From the NCBI RefSeq assembly GCF_030409685.1, contig NZ_JAUFQJ010000015.1, forward strand, positions 1 through 64,000: DNA of 64,000 nt. Reading direction: 5' to 3'. Under the pieces are notes generated by a model. The model made no database searches, had not been told where the DNA came from, and saw only the letters and a list, made by a program, of their open reading frames with translations. Shown in pieces: positions 45,723 to 54,709 of the stretch. How positions within the stretch are numbered: the stretch's first letter is position 1; each line of letters begins with the position of its first letter. The DNA comes from Ferruginibacter paludis (lineage in GTDB: Bacteria; Bacteroidota; Bacteroidia; Chitinophagales; Chitinophagaceae). Both the position numbers and the translations under genes were made by a program.

Positions 45723-46592
45723 ATGAAATCACTTTTTTTTATCGTTTTAAACTTTTTGTTGCTACATACGTATGGCCAACAACAGAGGCCCAAACAGCTC
45801 AGGCATTTTATGCAATCCGTTGCTTCGCCAGCCAATGCAATACAATATGGCAATAACCCCAAAACAGGGCATTACGCAACTGTAGGTGATGCAAAAATTT
45901 ATTATGAAGTGTATGGCAAAGGAAAGCCATTGGTGATTTTTCACGGCGGTATATTTGGCTCCACGTACGAGATGCACCAGTTTATTGACAGCCTTTCAAA
46001 AAAATACCAGGTGATTGCAGTATCTACCCGTGGACATGGTAAATCATACCTGGGAACCGAAGCCATTACCTATGAGCAAAAAGCGAATGATGTAATGGCG
46101 GTGATCAATGCAGTAACCAAAGACAGTGTGATTGTACTGGGCTTTAGCGACGGCGGTTATGCAGGTTATAAACTGGCAAGTATGTACCCGGGCACTGTAA
46201 AAAAACTGATCGCTATTGGGGCTACTGAATTGTATCCGCGCCTTCGCAATTTTTCTTTTGATGTTCAGCAAGCCGTTGCGTTGGACAGTGTTTACTGGAA
46301 ACAACAATATAACCTGATGCCCGAACCACAACGATTACAGGAAATGTTCACCAAACTGGGCAGCATGTACAACAAGCTAACGTTGGACAGTGCATTTTTT
46401 CAAACGATACAATGTCCGACGCTGGTGATGGCTGGTGACAAGGATGGAGGTAATCCTCCGCAGCGGGTTGTACATACCGCACAGATGATACCGCATAGCC
46501 TGGTGGGTGTCATTCCCAATTGTGGACATGGTGTTTTCTTAGAAAATTTTCCTGCGGTGTGGGCTTGTGTTGTACCTTTTTTAAAGCAATGA
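45723..46592 (+). CDS. Exported alpha/beta hydrolase
   Basis: A 289-residue hydrolase with signal peptide (MKSLFFIVLNFLLLHTYG). After a 40-residue spacer the fold begins: YYEVYGKGKPLVIFHGGIFG (oxyanion HGG at 74-76), STRGHGKS, VLGFSDGGYAGY with nucleophile Ser142, LVMAGDKDG (Asp239 or Asp241) and NCGHGVFLEN with His269. Such enzymes act on esters, amides or lactones; the substrate is not visible. It lies 18 bases after the cytosolic esterase gene and 9 bases before the next gene, in one apparent operon. Confidence 0.86.
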   Translation: MKSLFFIVLNFLLLHTYGQQQRPKQLRHFMQSVASPANAIQYGNNPKTGHYATVGDAKIYYEVYGKGKPLVIFHGGIFGSTYEMHQFIDSLSKKYQVIAVSTRGHGKSYLGTEAITYEQKANDVMAVINAVTKDSVIVLGFSDGGYAGYKLASMYPGTVKKLIAIGATELYPRLRNFSFDVQQAVALDSVYWKQQYNLMPEPQRLQEMFTKLGSMYNKLTLDSAFFQTIQCPTLVMAGDKDGGNPPQRVVHTAQMIPHSLVGVIPNCGHGVFLENFPAVWACVVPFLKQ

Positions 46593-46601
46593 TTCCGGGA
46601 A

Positions 46602-47288
46602 ATGATTATCATGAAAAATACCTGGTTATTCATATTCTGCGGCTTCACACTCGTTGCAAACAACCTGTATGCACAATCAATCAGCCTTAGTAAGAACACC
46701 GTTGAGCCAGTGCATGTTTACCTATCGCTTGAGAAGATGAAGGGAAAAAATGTATTAAAAGTTATAAAGGATTCAAGTATAAAAGAAGTGGACGAGCCAA
46801 CTTTTGTGACGATCAAGGGAATTGATTTTAAGAATGGAACGATTGAAGTAAAGGTATTGAGCAGGCTGTTAAAAAATGCACCAGACTTTGCAAGAGGCTT
46901 TATAGGTGTTGCTTTTCGTATCAACGACAGCAGTACAAAATATGAAAGTATTTATATCCGGCCCGTCAATGCAAGGGTGGATGACCAGGTGCGGCGCAAT
47001 CATTCCATTCAATATTATGCTTACCCGGGTTATAAATTTTACCGCCTGAGAAAAGAAGCTCCGGAGCGCTATGAAGCCTATGCAGATATGGAAATGAACA
47101 AATGGATTACGATGCGAATTGAAGTGAAAGATGCACAGGCCAAACTATTTCTCGATAATAACAAGCAACCGTCTTTAATTGTAAACGATTTGAAACACGG
47201 CGCCGGTTTATCCGGTGCTATCGGCCTTTGGGTGGAAGTTGGAACTGAAGGTTATTTTACTGATTTGAAGATTTATCAAAAAAATTGA
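46602..47288 (+). CDS. Exported LamG/DUF1080-like beta-sandwich protein
   Basis: A 228-residue protein with signal peptide; translation may begin at 46602 or at the ATG 46611 (MKNTWLFIFCGFTLVANNLYAQ). The mature part resembles a concanavalin-type sandwich: IKGIDFKNGTIEVKVLSR, FARGFIGVAFRI, YESIYIRPVNA, MNKWITMRIEVKDAQAKLFLDN and GLWVEVGTEGYFTDLKI. This pattern occurs in the DUF1080 / 3-keto-disaccharide hydrolase group and in LamG-type glycan-binding domains. Catalytic residues cannot be assigned, so a binding role is equally possible. It is nine bases from the preceding hydrolase gene. Confidence 0.68.
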   Translation: MIIMKNTWLFIFCGFTLVANNLYAQSISLSKNTVEPVHVYLSLEKMKGKNVLKVIKDSSIKEVDEPTFVTIKGIDFKNGTIEVKVLSRLLKNAPDFARGFIGVAFRINDSSTKYESIYIRPVNARVDDQVRRNHSIQYYAYPGYKFYRLRKEAPERYEAYADMEMNKWITMRIEVKDAQAKLFLDNNKQPSLIVNDLKHGAGLSGAIGLWVEVGTEGYFTDLKIYQKN

Positions 47289-47327
47289 AATTGCAAATTC
47301 TAGTTTAAACTTCATACAAAGTGTCGA

Positions 47328-47359
47328 CATAATACGCTATTTTCATAGCATAATACGCT
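47328..47359 (+). promoter_or_regulatory. Paired direct repeat, candidate operator
   Basis: CATAATACGCT occurs at 47328-47338 and again at 47349-47359, exactly 21 bases (two helical turns) apart. It lies 66 bases before the ATG at 47425. Two identical sites on the same face of the helix suggest a regulator-binding site; the regulator is unknown. Confidence 0.45.
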
Positions 47360-47424
47360 TCTAAAATATCCCATCTCCCTGGTATTTCTATAATGGAGGC
47401 TTATGCATACCATAATTATTGCTA

Positions 47425-48297
47425 ATGAGCAGAATTGCCACGATTGCATTATTACTGCTTTTTTTAAACGCGTCTGCCCAGCACCAGGAAAGAACAGTGC
47501 TTGTTTACAATGTTGCCTTTGGAGGCTTTAGTGCCGGCATAGGATCTTTAATTAACAAACCAAAAGAGGTGAACTGGAAAAAAGCTTTTGTAAGAGGATT
47601 TTGGCAGGGAAGCATTGGCGGACTAATCAATTATTCAGGCAAGAAAGTTGTATACCTGGTAAATAAAAATCAGCAGGATGTATATGCCTGGCCTGCAAAG
47701 CTACTGCATGCCGCAGGATATTCCATTATAGAAAATGCAGCAGCATACGCTCCATTTCTGCAAAACTGGACTATTGATGCCGGACTGCTCAGGTTTGATT
47801 TTTCGTCAGCGACAAAAAAAATCAAAGCAAGGTTATTACCTGAAGCATTGGTAGCAACTATTATTGCGGCGAATTACGGAAAATTTGATGCAGGCACCAG
47901 CCTGCGGACAGGAGAGATTATTTTTAAGAATAATAATCTTTTGAATTTGCCAACTCTTTCGGAAGGCACCTCCGGCGTAACATTCGGCAGAGCGATTGTG
48001 TATGCCTATGGCCCGCAAAGTGGTTACACAAAAGACAGGATACTTTCTCATGAATTAGTACACCGTTTTCAATATAACGAATACCAGGTTTTTAATACCT
48101 GGCTACAGCCTTTTTATAAAAAGACAAACTCAACAACTTTGAAAAAAATATTTTCCAGGTACGTGTATGCTGATATTCCTTTTTTATTTCTGCCATATTA
48201 TACACTCTACAGGGTACGGCTGGGTCAACACTATTACCGGAATTTTTATGAGTTTGAAGCCGAAAGATTTTCAACCAATAGTTATGTACCCCGATAG
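47425..48297 (+). CDS. Exported protein of unknown function with HExxH motif
   Basis: A 290-residue protein counting from the ATG at 47425 (MSRIATIALLLLFLNASAQ); a TTG two codons earlier is less likely. After the signal peptide there are glycine-rich hydrophobic segments (FGGFSAGIGSLI, GSIGGLINYSG) and a polar middle. SHELVHRFQYNEYQ at 208-221 has His209-Glu210-x-x-His213, the zinc-metallopeptidase pattern, and EFEAERFS near the end might supply a further Glu ligand. I do not recognise a family. It could be a metallopeptidase or a structural envelope protein. A direct-repeat operator candidate lies upstream. Confidence 0.65.
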   Translation: MSRIATIALLLLFLNASAQHQERTVLVYNVAFGGFSAGIGSLINKPKEVNWKKAFVRGFWQGSIGGLINYSGKKVVYLVNKNQQDVYAWPAKLLHAAGYSIIENAAAYAPFLQNWTIDAGLLRFDFSSATKKIKARLLPEALVATIIAANYGKFDAGTSLRTGEIIFKNNNLLNLPTLSEGTSGVTFGRAIVYAYGPQSGYTKDRILSHELVHRFQYNEYQVFNTWLQPFYKKTNSTTLKKIFSRYVYADIPFLFLPYYTLYRVRLGQHYYRNFYEFEAERFSTNSYVPR

Positions 48298-48441
48298 TAA
48301 TTTTTTATAAGAGTATTTAATACCCGGTTAGTTTTTGCCGGGCTTTCCCCGGCTTTAAGAAGGTATTGTTATTGACGCAAAACAGTGTGCATCGTTAAGG
48401 TATTTATCGTTAAATGAATAATGCCGTTGAAGATAAAAAAA

Positions 48442-48470
48442 GGGGCCTGGGACAAAAATCCAGCCCCGTT
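48442..48470 (+). terminator. Terminator-like hairpin in the gap before the YtxH gene
   Basis: GGGGCCTGG (48442-48450) pairs with CCAGCCCC (48460-48467) with one bulged base, followed by GTTTTAAT. It stands 145 bases after the HExxH gene and ends its transcript most likely. The remaining 400-base gap (48298-48702) has no recognisable gene. Confidence 0.6.
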
Positions 48471-48702
48471 TTAATCCAATATCCTATGAAAAACCTGCAT
48501 AAAAATAGTGACCGGATAAATGCCGGAAAATATCCGCAGTCAGCCAATTGACATCAGCTTTTTTATAACAACAAAAATCACAGCCAAAAAACGTTTTTAA
48601 TTTACATTGATAACCGTCAAAACTTCGGCTGATAGCGGTCATTTTTCCAGTACGGATGCAGGTTTACCTTGTATTTATTATTCAAATTGTAAAATTAGCA
48701 TC

Positions 48703-48951
48703 ATGAAAAATTCAAAAAAAATATTGACAGCCATTGTAGCCGCAGCTGCCGCCGGACTTATCGCAGGTATTTTATTCGCACCCGATAAAGGCACAGAAAC
48801 AAGAAAAAAAATAAAAAAACAAAAACAAAAATTAGCTGATGAAGTAAAAGACAAAATAAACCAGGGTAAAGAAAAGTTCGCAGGATTTAAAGGCAACGGG
48901 GAGTCGAAGATAGTTCAAAGGGCGGATGAATTTGCACAGGAGAGTATGTAA
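48703..48951 (+). CDS. Small YtxH-domain membrane protein
   Basis: An 82-residue protein from the ATG at 48703; an upstream in-frame start (48607) would add 32 residues without homology. MKNSKKILTAIVAAAAAGLIAGILFAPDKG is a single membrane segment followed by the GxLFAPxxGxETR motif of YtxH (here ILFAPDKGTETRKK). The rest is a lysine-rich amphipathic helix. YtxH proteins are small general-stress envelope proteins in Firmicutes and Bacteroidota; their molecular role is not known. It is followed by a strong bidirectional hairpin. Confidence 0.85.
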   Translation: MKNSKKILTAIVAAAAAGLIAGILFAPDKGTETRKKIKKQKQKLADEVKDKINQGKEKFAGFKGNGESKIVQRADEFAQESM

Positions 48952-49068
48952 GTGTTAACAATGCATTTTGAAAGTTGATTTAGTGGCATAAGCAATACGC
49001 AGCCACCTATTGTTAATGTTGGATGCACCGCCCGAGCCAGATTTGCATACAACACTATTGTAAAAATT

Positions 49069-49111
49069 AAGTGTCATAAAAAGAAAGAATGCTTTCATTT
49101 TTATGACACTT
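49069..49111. terminator. Bidirectional terminator hairpin
   Basis: AAGTGTCATAAAAA (49069-49082) pairs perfectly with TTTTTATGACACTT (49098-49111). GAAAG and CTTTC extend the stem inward, leaving a 4-base loop and one bulged A. A/T runs flank both sides, so it can end both the YtxH transcript and the convergent beta-propeller transcript. Confidence 0.8.
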
Positions 49112-49139
49112 TTGAAGCTATCACTTATTAATAATAATG

Positions 49140-50189
49140 CTACTGCTGAACCGCCCACGCTAATCCATCGGGCACACCTCCAACATCAAGCCGCCCCATT
49201 ACTTCCAGCGTTTTTAGGTCGATCAACGCAATATAATTATCTGCGGAACAGGCGACAAACGCACGGTTACCCAAGGGATCCATCAAAATACCTGCGGCAC
49301 CTTTACCTAGTTTTACTCGTTTTATTTCTTTCCGGGATTGCGCATCAAAAAAAGTCAGTTCGCCCGTTTGCAGACTGGAGATAAAAACCTGTTTTCCATC
49401 CGGTGTAAACTTCAGCCTGTTGGCACCATTCACCTTACCATCTACTTTCGCGGACAGTTTTTTTGCTGCCAGGTCGATGATAGAAATGCTACCGTCTTCG
49501 CTGGAGGCGGTCCATAATTCTTTACCATCGGGCGACACGTCAAAGCCTTCAGAACCTCTTGCAGTTGCAACAACAGTTTGCGTCCAGTCTTCATGTGGCT
49601 TTGCATTGGGAGGTGCCATTTTTCCGGGCTGTAACAGCGTATCAATCAAAATGCTCACCGTTCCGGAAGACACGTTGGTGGTATAAATTCGTTTGGCATC
49701 CGGGCTCACATAAATCATATGCGTTCTGTCCTGGCCTGTTCCCATACTCCAGTCGAGCTTGCCGGTGGCGGGGTCATAACGGCCGATAGATTTGGAACCT
49801 TCTGCAGTAAACCATGCTTTCCCGTTTACAAAGCTCACATCATGCGGACCGTACAATGGTCGTGTATCAATATTGAGTAAAGGTTTTTGGGCTACCAGGT
49901 CAATCACATTCAGCTCATGCAAACTGCCACCCCCATAAATGCAAACGTAAGCCGTTTTACCATCGGCGGATGCAACCACTTCATGCGGATCTTCACCAAC
50001 AGGAATGCGTGCAAGAATAGTCAGCGAAGCGGGATCAACAATGGCCAGTATATGGTTGGTTTTTGATAAAGCCAGTAATGCACGTTTTGGTGTGGACTGC
50101 CCTGTGCATGAAATTGTTGCACACATTAATAACGCAAGGAAAGCAGTTATTACACGCAGCCGGTTTGCAAAGCATTTAAAATCTTCCAT
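49140..50189 (-). CDS. YncE-like beta-propeller lipoprotein
   Basis: A 349-residue exported protein with N-terminal hydrophobic segment and a possible lipobox (MCATISC, Cys28). The mature part is a seven-bladed propeller of the YVTN/YncE type: repeated units such as HEVVASADGKTAYVCIYGG, VSPDAKRIYTTNVSSGTVS, FDVSPDGKELWTASSEDGSISIID and FTPDGKQVFISSLQTGELT. Several blades carry the DP-x-G or SPDG signature. It probably binds a ligand or partner protein at the cell surface; no enzyme activity is suggested. It converges on the YtxH gene through a shared terminator. Confidence 0.87.
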   Translation of the reverse strand: MEDFKCFANRLRVITAFLALLMCATISCTGQSTPKRALLALSKTNHILAIVDPASLTILARIPVGEDPHEVVASADGKTAYVCIYGGGSLHELNVIDLVAQKPLLNIDTRPLYGPHDVSFVNGKAWFTAEGSKSIGRYDPATGKLDWSMGTGQDRTHMIYVSPDAKRIYTTNVSSGTVSILIDTLLQPGKMAPPNAKPHEDWTQTVVATARGSEGFDVSPDGKELWTASSEDGSISIIDLAAKKLSAKVDGKVNGANRLKFTPDGKQVFISSLQTGELTFFDAQSRKEIKRVKLGKGAAGILMDPLGNRAFVACSADNYIALIDLKTLEVMGRLDVGGVPDGLAWAVQQ

Positions 50190-50382
50190 AACCAGAATAT
50201 TTTACTTGTAATATACGATTTTTTGATTCCTGCTGCAGCGCACTACCAGGGTTTTATACCTTATGATTTTCTTACAGAAAGTAACGAATGCATTTGACAA
50301 CTTATGCAAGTGCCCGTCGATTGAAGCAGTTCAATGCATGGAGGGTATTTTTTGACCGGGCCGAAGTGCTGCTATTAAGCTT

Positions 50383-50404
50383 CATTGGCGTCGCACACTT
50401 TTAC
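50383..50404 (+). repeat. Dispersed repeat, copy 2
   Basis: ATTGGCGTCGCACACTTTTAC at this site matches the core of the copies at 6911-6934 and 56324-56347. It also shares GCTGCTATT about 15 bases upstream with the first copy. It lies in the gap after the GH95 gene. Confidence 0.6.
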
Positions 50405-50428
50405 TGTATAGCATTTGGGAGCGGCTCA

Positions 50429-52900
50429 TTAAAGCTCAAACACGTAAGTCTTACCTGCTGTTGTAGGCAAATCATATTCGTATACCTTTTTTAAAACTGG
50501 TTCCGCAGGCGTTGCAGTGGCTGCAATAACCGGTGCCTTGATTGACAACACTTCATAAAAAGGATTTGAGTTAGTAGTATTCCTTCCTTCAACCTGATGG
50601 GCATCTTTCAATTCCAATGGTTCGTAACTCCTGATACGGCAATTGCCGCCAAGGGCAGACGTTATAGCAAGCTTTTTCAATTGTCCGTTCTGCCAGTCCA
50701 TATCAACAATAAATCCACCCCTTGCTTTTAAACCGTGCATCGAACCGTTTTGCCATTGATCAGGTAAAGCAGGTAACACGTGTATCGCACCATCATGCGA
50801 TTGTAATAACATTTCTGCAATACCTGCAGTGCAGCCAAAATTACCATCAATCTGGAAGGGCGGATGGGCATCAAACAGGTTGGGGTAAGTGCCGCCGCCT
50901 TCCTTATTTTCACCCGTTGGCGTAAGCTGGTTGGTAATTAATTTATAAGCATGATTGCCATCCAGCAATCTTGCCCACACATTCACTTTCCATCCCATTG
51001 ACCAGCCGGTTGAAATATCGCCGCGATGAACCAGCGATGTTTTAGCAGCTTCAAATAATTTTGGACTGCGGTAAGGAGAGATTAAACTGCCAGGATACAA
51101 ACCCCATAAATGAGAGATGTGGCGGTGCTTGTCATCCGGGTTATCCCAGTCGTTGAGCCACTCCTGCAACTGGTTAAATTTACCAATCTGCATCGGCGCC
51201 ATACCGGCGGCTTTTGATTGCATTACTTTAATAAAGGCAGGATCAGCATGCAAGATGGTAGCGGCTTTGATGGTATTGTGAAGTAAAGAAAAAACCATTT
51301 GATTATCCATGGTTGTGCCTGCTGCAAGACTGTTGCCATCATGTGCATTTTCAGGCGAAGCAGATGGCGATATCACCAGCCAGCCCGTGTGCGGATCTTT
51401 ATACAATACATCTACAAAAAACTCGCTGGCACCTTTCATGGCCGGGTAGATGGATTGTAAAAACTGCTTATCGCCGTTGAACAAATATTTTTCCCACATG
51501 TGCTGGCATACCCAGGCACCTCCCGTTGGCCAAAGTCCCCACGGCCCATCAATGGCACCCGTTGCCCTGAAGATATCCGTGTTGTGGTGCAGTACCCAGC
51601 CCCGTGCCCCATACATTATTTTAGCGGTTGATTGCCCGCTTACACTCAGGTCTTTCACCATCGAAACCAGCGGCTCGTGCATCTCTGTCAGCTGCGTTAT
51701 TTCTGCCGGCCAGTAATTCATTTCCAGGTTGATATTATCAGTATACTTGCTTCCCCATGGTGGATTGGTGTGTGGGTTCCAAAGGCCCTGTAAATTAGCC
51801 GTCTGTCCGCCTGGCTGCGAACAACTGATGAGTAAATAGCGGCCAAACTGAAAATATAAACTCACCAGTTGCGGATCGTTGCCATCTTTAAATTTAGCCA
51901 GCCTTTCGTTGGTCGGCAATTCGGTTGCTTCTGTCTGACCGATATCAAAATAAACCCTTTTAAAATATTTTTGATAGGCTGTTATATGATTGCTTAATAA
52001 AGTATCAAATGTTTTCTGTTGGGCCTGTTTATCTAATTCAGCTGATTTGGCAGCAATGATCCTGGCAGCATTTACAGAGTCAGCAATCATGCTATGGTAG
52101 TTCTTAAAATTGGTAACCATCGATAAATAGATGATGGCACTGTTGGCGTTTTGTATGCTGATGCTGCTGTCTTTTGCCTGCACTGTTCCCCCGGTATTGT
52201 GCACCTGTGCATTTACTGACGTCTGTATCACGCCAGGCAAGCCACTGTGTTTCGGCGCAATTACAGCGAGGCTTAAGGTATTGTTACCAGCCATAGTCAG
52301 TTTGTGTTTTTGAGGTGTTTTTAAACTGGCCGAAAAATTAATTTTTCCGGGTTGATCTGCTGTCAGCTGAATAATAATCACCTGGTCGCTGAAAGATGCA
52401 AAGCTGGTTCTTGTATAATGAACACCGTCCACTTCATAGGTGGTGGTGGAGACTGCTTTTGCAATATCCAGTTCACGTCTTAAATTTTTGTATTGCTGGT
52501 GATCTTTGAAATCAAGGTATAAATCGCCTGCCGGCTGATAGTTTACGCCATGTACTTTTTCAGCAATAAAATTGACTGCGTACTTATCTGCTTTGCCATA
52601 CTCTCCATCATTGATCATTCGCCGGATTGTAGCCAGGGCTTTTGGTCCTGCATGCTTGTTGTAATTGGTATATGGGCTACCTGACCAAAACTCATCGTGG
52701 TTTAACTGCAGGTGTTCCTGCGCAGGAATGCCATACACCATGGCGCCAACATGTCCGTTGCCAATGGGCAATGCTTCTTCCCAAACATGGGAAGGCTGAT
52801 CATACCACAACTTCATGGGGTTTTTATCTGTATCCTGGCTGTAGCTATTCGTTTGAAACAGTATACAACAGAATAAAAAATACAGGAGGCTTTTTGTCAT
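50429..52900 (-). CDS. GH95 fucosidase
   Basis: An 823-residue exported enzyme with signal peptide to about Ser21. The N-terminal domain of GH95 is evident (WEEALPIGNGHVGAMVYG, 40-58; LNHDEFWSGSP). The catalytic (alpha/alpha)6 barrel shows NINLEMNYWPAE (389-400), SPSASPEN with the general acid Glu517, HISHLWGLYPG and DAHPPFQIDGNFGCTAGIAEML with Asp685. Members hydrolyse alpha-1,2-linked L-fucose (inverting) or galactose; the family alone does not fix which. With the GH29 enzyme at 27235 it indicates use of fucosylated glycans. No sugar transporter is adjacent. Confidence 0.93.
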   Translation of the reverse strand: MTKSLLYFLFCCILFQTNSYSQDTDKNPMKLWYDQPSHVWEEALPIGNGHVGAMVYGIPAQEHLQLNHDEFWSGSPYTNYNKHAGPKALATIRRMINDGEYGKADKYAVNFIAEKVHGVNYQPAGDLYLDFKDHQQYKNLRRELDIAKAVSTTTYEVDGVHYTRTSFASFSDQVIIIQLTADQPGKINFSASLKTPQKHKLTMAGNNTLSLAVIAPKHSGLPGVIQTSVNAQVHNTGGTVQAKDSSISIQNANSAIIYLSMVTNFKNYHSMIADSVNAARIIAAKSAELDKQAQQKTFDTLLSNHITAYQKYFKRVYFDIGQTEATELPTNERLAKFKDGNDPQLVSLYFQFGRYLLISCSQPGGQTANLQGLWNPHTNPPWGSKYTDNINLEMNYWPAEITQLTEMHEPLVSMVKDLSVSGQSTAKIMYGARGWVLHHNTDIFRATGAIDGPWGLWPTGGAWVCQHMWEKYLFNGDKQFLQSIYPAMKGASEFFVDVLYKDPHTGWLVISPSASPENAHDGNSLAAGTTMDNQMVFSLLHNTIKAATILHADPAFIKVMQSKAAGMAPMQIGKFNQLQEWLNDWDNPDDKHRHISHLWGLYPGSLISPYRSPKLFEAAKTSLVHRGDISTGWSMGWKVNVWARLLDGNHAYKLITNQLTPTGENKEGGGTYPNLFDAHPPFQIDGNFGCTAGIAEMLLQSHDGAIHVLPALPDQWQNGSMHGLKARGGFIVDMDWQNGQLKKLAITSALGGNCRIRSYEPLELKDAHQVEGRNTTNSNPFYEVLSIKAPVIAATATPAEPVLKKVYEYDLPTTAGKTYVFEL

Positions 52901-53190
52901 GGCTGGCTGTGTTAAATGGAGTAACTAATATAAGTTAGTCTGGCGTAAAATGGATTTTATTTTGCCTTCAGGGTATTTACTTCACCTGAAAGCATTCTAT
53001 TTAGTGAACTGGTAAAATTGCCTGCAGTAGAAGCAAATCAAAGCAGCACTTTGTTACATCAATTTTAAATGTGCTGGCGAACACAACTAACAGGTTCATA
53101 AATATTTTACATTTGTGCAATTCAATAACGGCTAAACCGTTGTTAGCAACAGCAGCTTTACACCCAAAGTAAAATCAAAGAGCGTCCGCA

Positions 53191-53808
53191 TTGAGAAAAT
53201 ATTTACTGTTCATACTAACTGTTGTATTAATTTCCTGCAGCGTTACCCGCTATAATCGCCAGGAAGTGTATGATAACGAAATCAGCCGCTACGGTTTGAT
53301 TGATGGTGATACACTGGTGGACATTGGCTGTGAGACGGGTTTTCATGATAACCAGATCGCCTTCTATTATCCTCATATTTATTTTGTACTGGAAGATATT
53401 GACACCAGCAACCTGGCCATTATCAAAAGAAACATTGCCAGTACCGGTTTTGTAAATAATATGCAGGCAGGCTGTGAAACCATCGTTGGGGGTGTTAACA
53501 ATATTCCGCTGGCATCAGGGCGATACAAAAAAATACTTTGCCGTAAAACCCTGCATGAATTTGAAAACCCCGATCAAATGATCAATGAATTTAAAAGAAT
53601 ATTGATACCGGGAGGTGAAGTGATTATTGCAGAGATTAACCCAAAGTATCCCGGGCAAAGATTTCATGATTGTGTGCGCCCCTTCTTAAACAGAACACAG
53701 ATCATGGACCTGTTTGTTCAGCAAGGCTTCACGCTAAAATCTGCCTATTCCTTCACTTCGAAAAAAACCGATTTGCAGAACGGGAATATTATCGTGTTTG
53801 CCAAATAG
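53191..53808 (+). CDS. Lipoprotein-type SAM-dependent methyltransferase
   Basis: A 205-residue protein that starts with TTG (a stop lies in frame 18 bases upstream and there is no ATG). MRKYLLFILTVVLISCS is a lipoprotein signal with Cys16, so the protein should be exported and lipidated. The remainder is a class I methyltransferase: TLVDIGCETGFHDNQ (41-55) is motif I, VLEDIDTSN motif II, ILCRKTLHEFENP motif III-like and FKRILIPGGEVIIAEINPK the following strand. SAM is a cytosolic cofactor, so an exported methyltransferase is a real puzzle. It precedes an exported AAA-like gene by 105 bases. Confidence 0.78.
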   Translation: MRKYLLFILTVVLISCSVTRYNRQEVYDNEISRYGLIDGDTLVDIGCETGFHDNQIAFYYPHIYFVLEDIDTSNLAIIKRNIASTGFVNNMQAGCETIVGGVNNIPLASGRYKKILCRKTLHEFENPDQMINEFKRILIPGGEVIIAEINPKYPGQRFHDCVRPFLNRTQIMDLFVQQGFTLKSAYSFTSKKTDLQNGNIIVFAK

Positions 53809-53913
53809 TGCTTTCGGCTCTTTTTACAATTGCTCTCAGTTTGTTTGGTGACTAAAACAGCGTATTTTACTACTTCATTTTGTCAGTTAAACCATTCATT
53901 AAAACTCATCTTT

Positions 53914-54486
53914 ATGAATAAAAAATGCTGCCTGCTGTTTTTGTCATTCGCAACCTGTGTATATTCGTCAGCACAGTCTGCCTTAAAAGTAGTGCCGGAA
54001 AGGCAAATAAAAGTTGCAGCCGCAGACAGTTTGCTTGCTGTTGAACCGGCTGTAAAAAAACAGCTGTACCCGTTTATTGGCAGGTCCAAAAAAGTTGGTG
54101 CAGCCCATTTGTTATTAACCGGAAGTGATAAAGGAATATCAGATAATACCAGCCGGTGGCTGGCGGCCAATATGCAAAAAAATATTTACCGGGTAAACCT
54201 GTCGTCGCTGGTTAGTAAATATATCGGTGAAACAGAAAAAAACCTGGATGCTGTATTCAATAAGGCAGCGCAAATGAATGTTGTTTTAGTATTTGATGAA
54301 GCCGATGCTTTATTTGGTAAACGCACCGACGTAAAAGATGCCCATGACAAATACAGCAACCAGGAAGCTGCTTACCTGTTGCGACGAATACAAACGCATA
54401 CTGGTACCGTTATCATTACCTGCATTTCAAATGACTGTATAACAGAAGCTGCAAAAAGTGGATTGGTAAAAATAGGGCTGCAATAA
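53914..54486 (+). CDS. Exported, degenerate AAA-type ATPase-like protein
   Basis: A 190-residue protein from the ATG at 53914, chosen because MNKKCCLLFLSFATCVYSSAQ is a clear signal peptide (an earlier in-frame start gives 218 residues). The rest is the N-terminal half of a AAA domain: ADSLLAVEPAVKKQLYPFI, then LLLTGSDKGISDNTSRWLA where the Walker A lysine/threonine (GKT) is missing, and NVVLVFDEADALFGKRTDV with an intact Walker B (Asp128, Glu129), NQEAAYLLRRIQTHTG and a sensor-1-like TCISNDC. The C-terminal part with the arginine finger is absent. It cannot be a normal ATPase. A role as an exported pseudo-ATPase, or decay, are the choices. Confidence 0.72.
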   Translation: MNKKCCLLFLSFATCVYSSAQSALKVVPERQIKVAAADSLLAVEPAVKKQLYPFIGRSKKVGAAHLLLTGSDKGISDNTSRWLAANMQKNIYRVNLSSLVSKYIGETEKNLDAVFNKAAQMNVVLVFDEADALFGKRTDVKDAHDKYSNQEAAYLLRRIQTHTGTVIITCISNDCITEAAKSGLVKIGLQ

Positions 54487-54613
54487 GTTGTTGTTTGCAT
54501 TTCGCCGGAAACCGAATCTGATAAACGGCTTTTTGAAATATACAAGCTGCTGATGCATTTTTGTTGTAGCTTAAAATTGAGTTGAATATTTTTTGCTGCC
54601 TTTCGCCGGGATA

Positions 54614-54651
54614 GTTTTGGCCGGATATAATTTTTTATATGCGGCCAAAAC
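54614..54651. repeat. Palindrome downstream of the ATPase/nuclease gene
   Basis: GTTTTGGCCGGATATAA (from 54614) and TTATATGCGGCCAAAAC (to 54651) form a 38-base palindrome with one mismatch. The same palindrome occurs upstream of the gene at 56184-56219 and in diverged form at 56237-56274. It is 58 bases past the stop codon at 54710. Confidence 0.8.
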
Positions 54652-54709
54652 TCCAAAAAGCAAAGTATGTACGATTTGCATTCTGTCATTGTATATCTAT
54701 GGCTTTATT

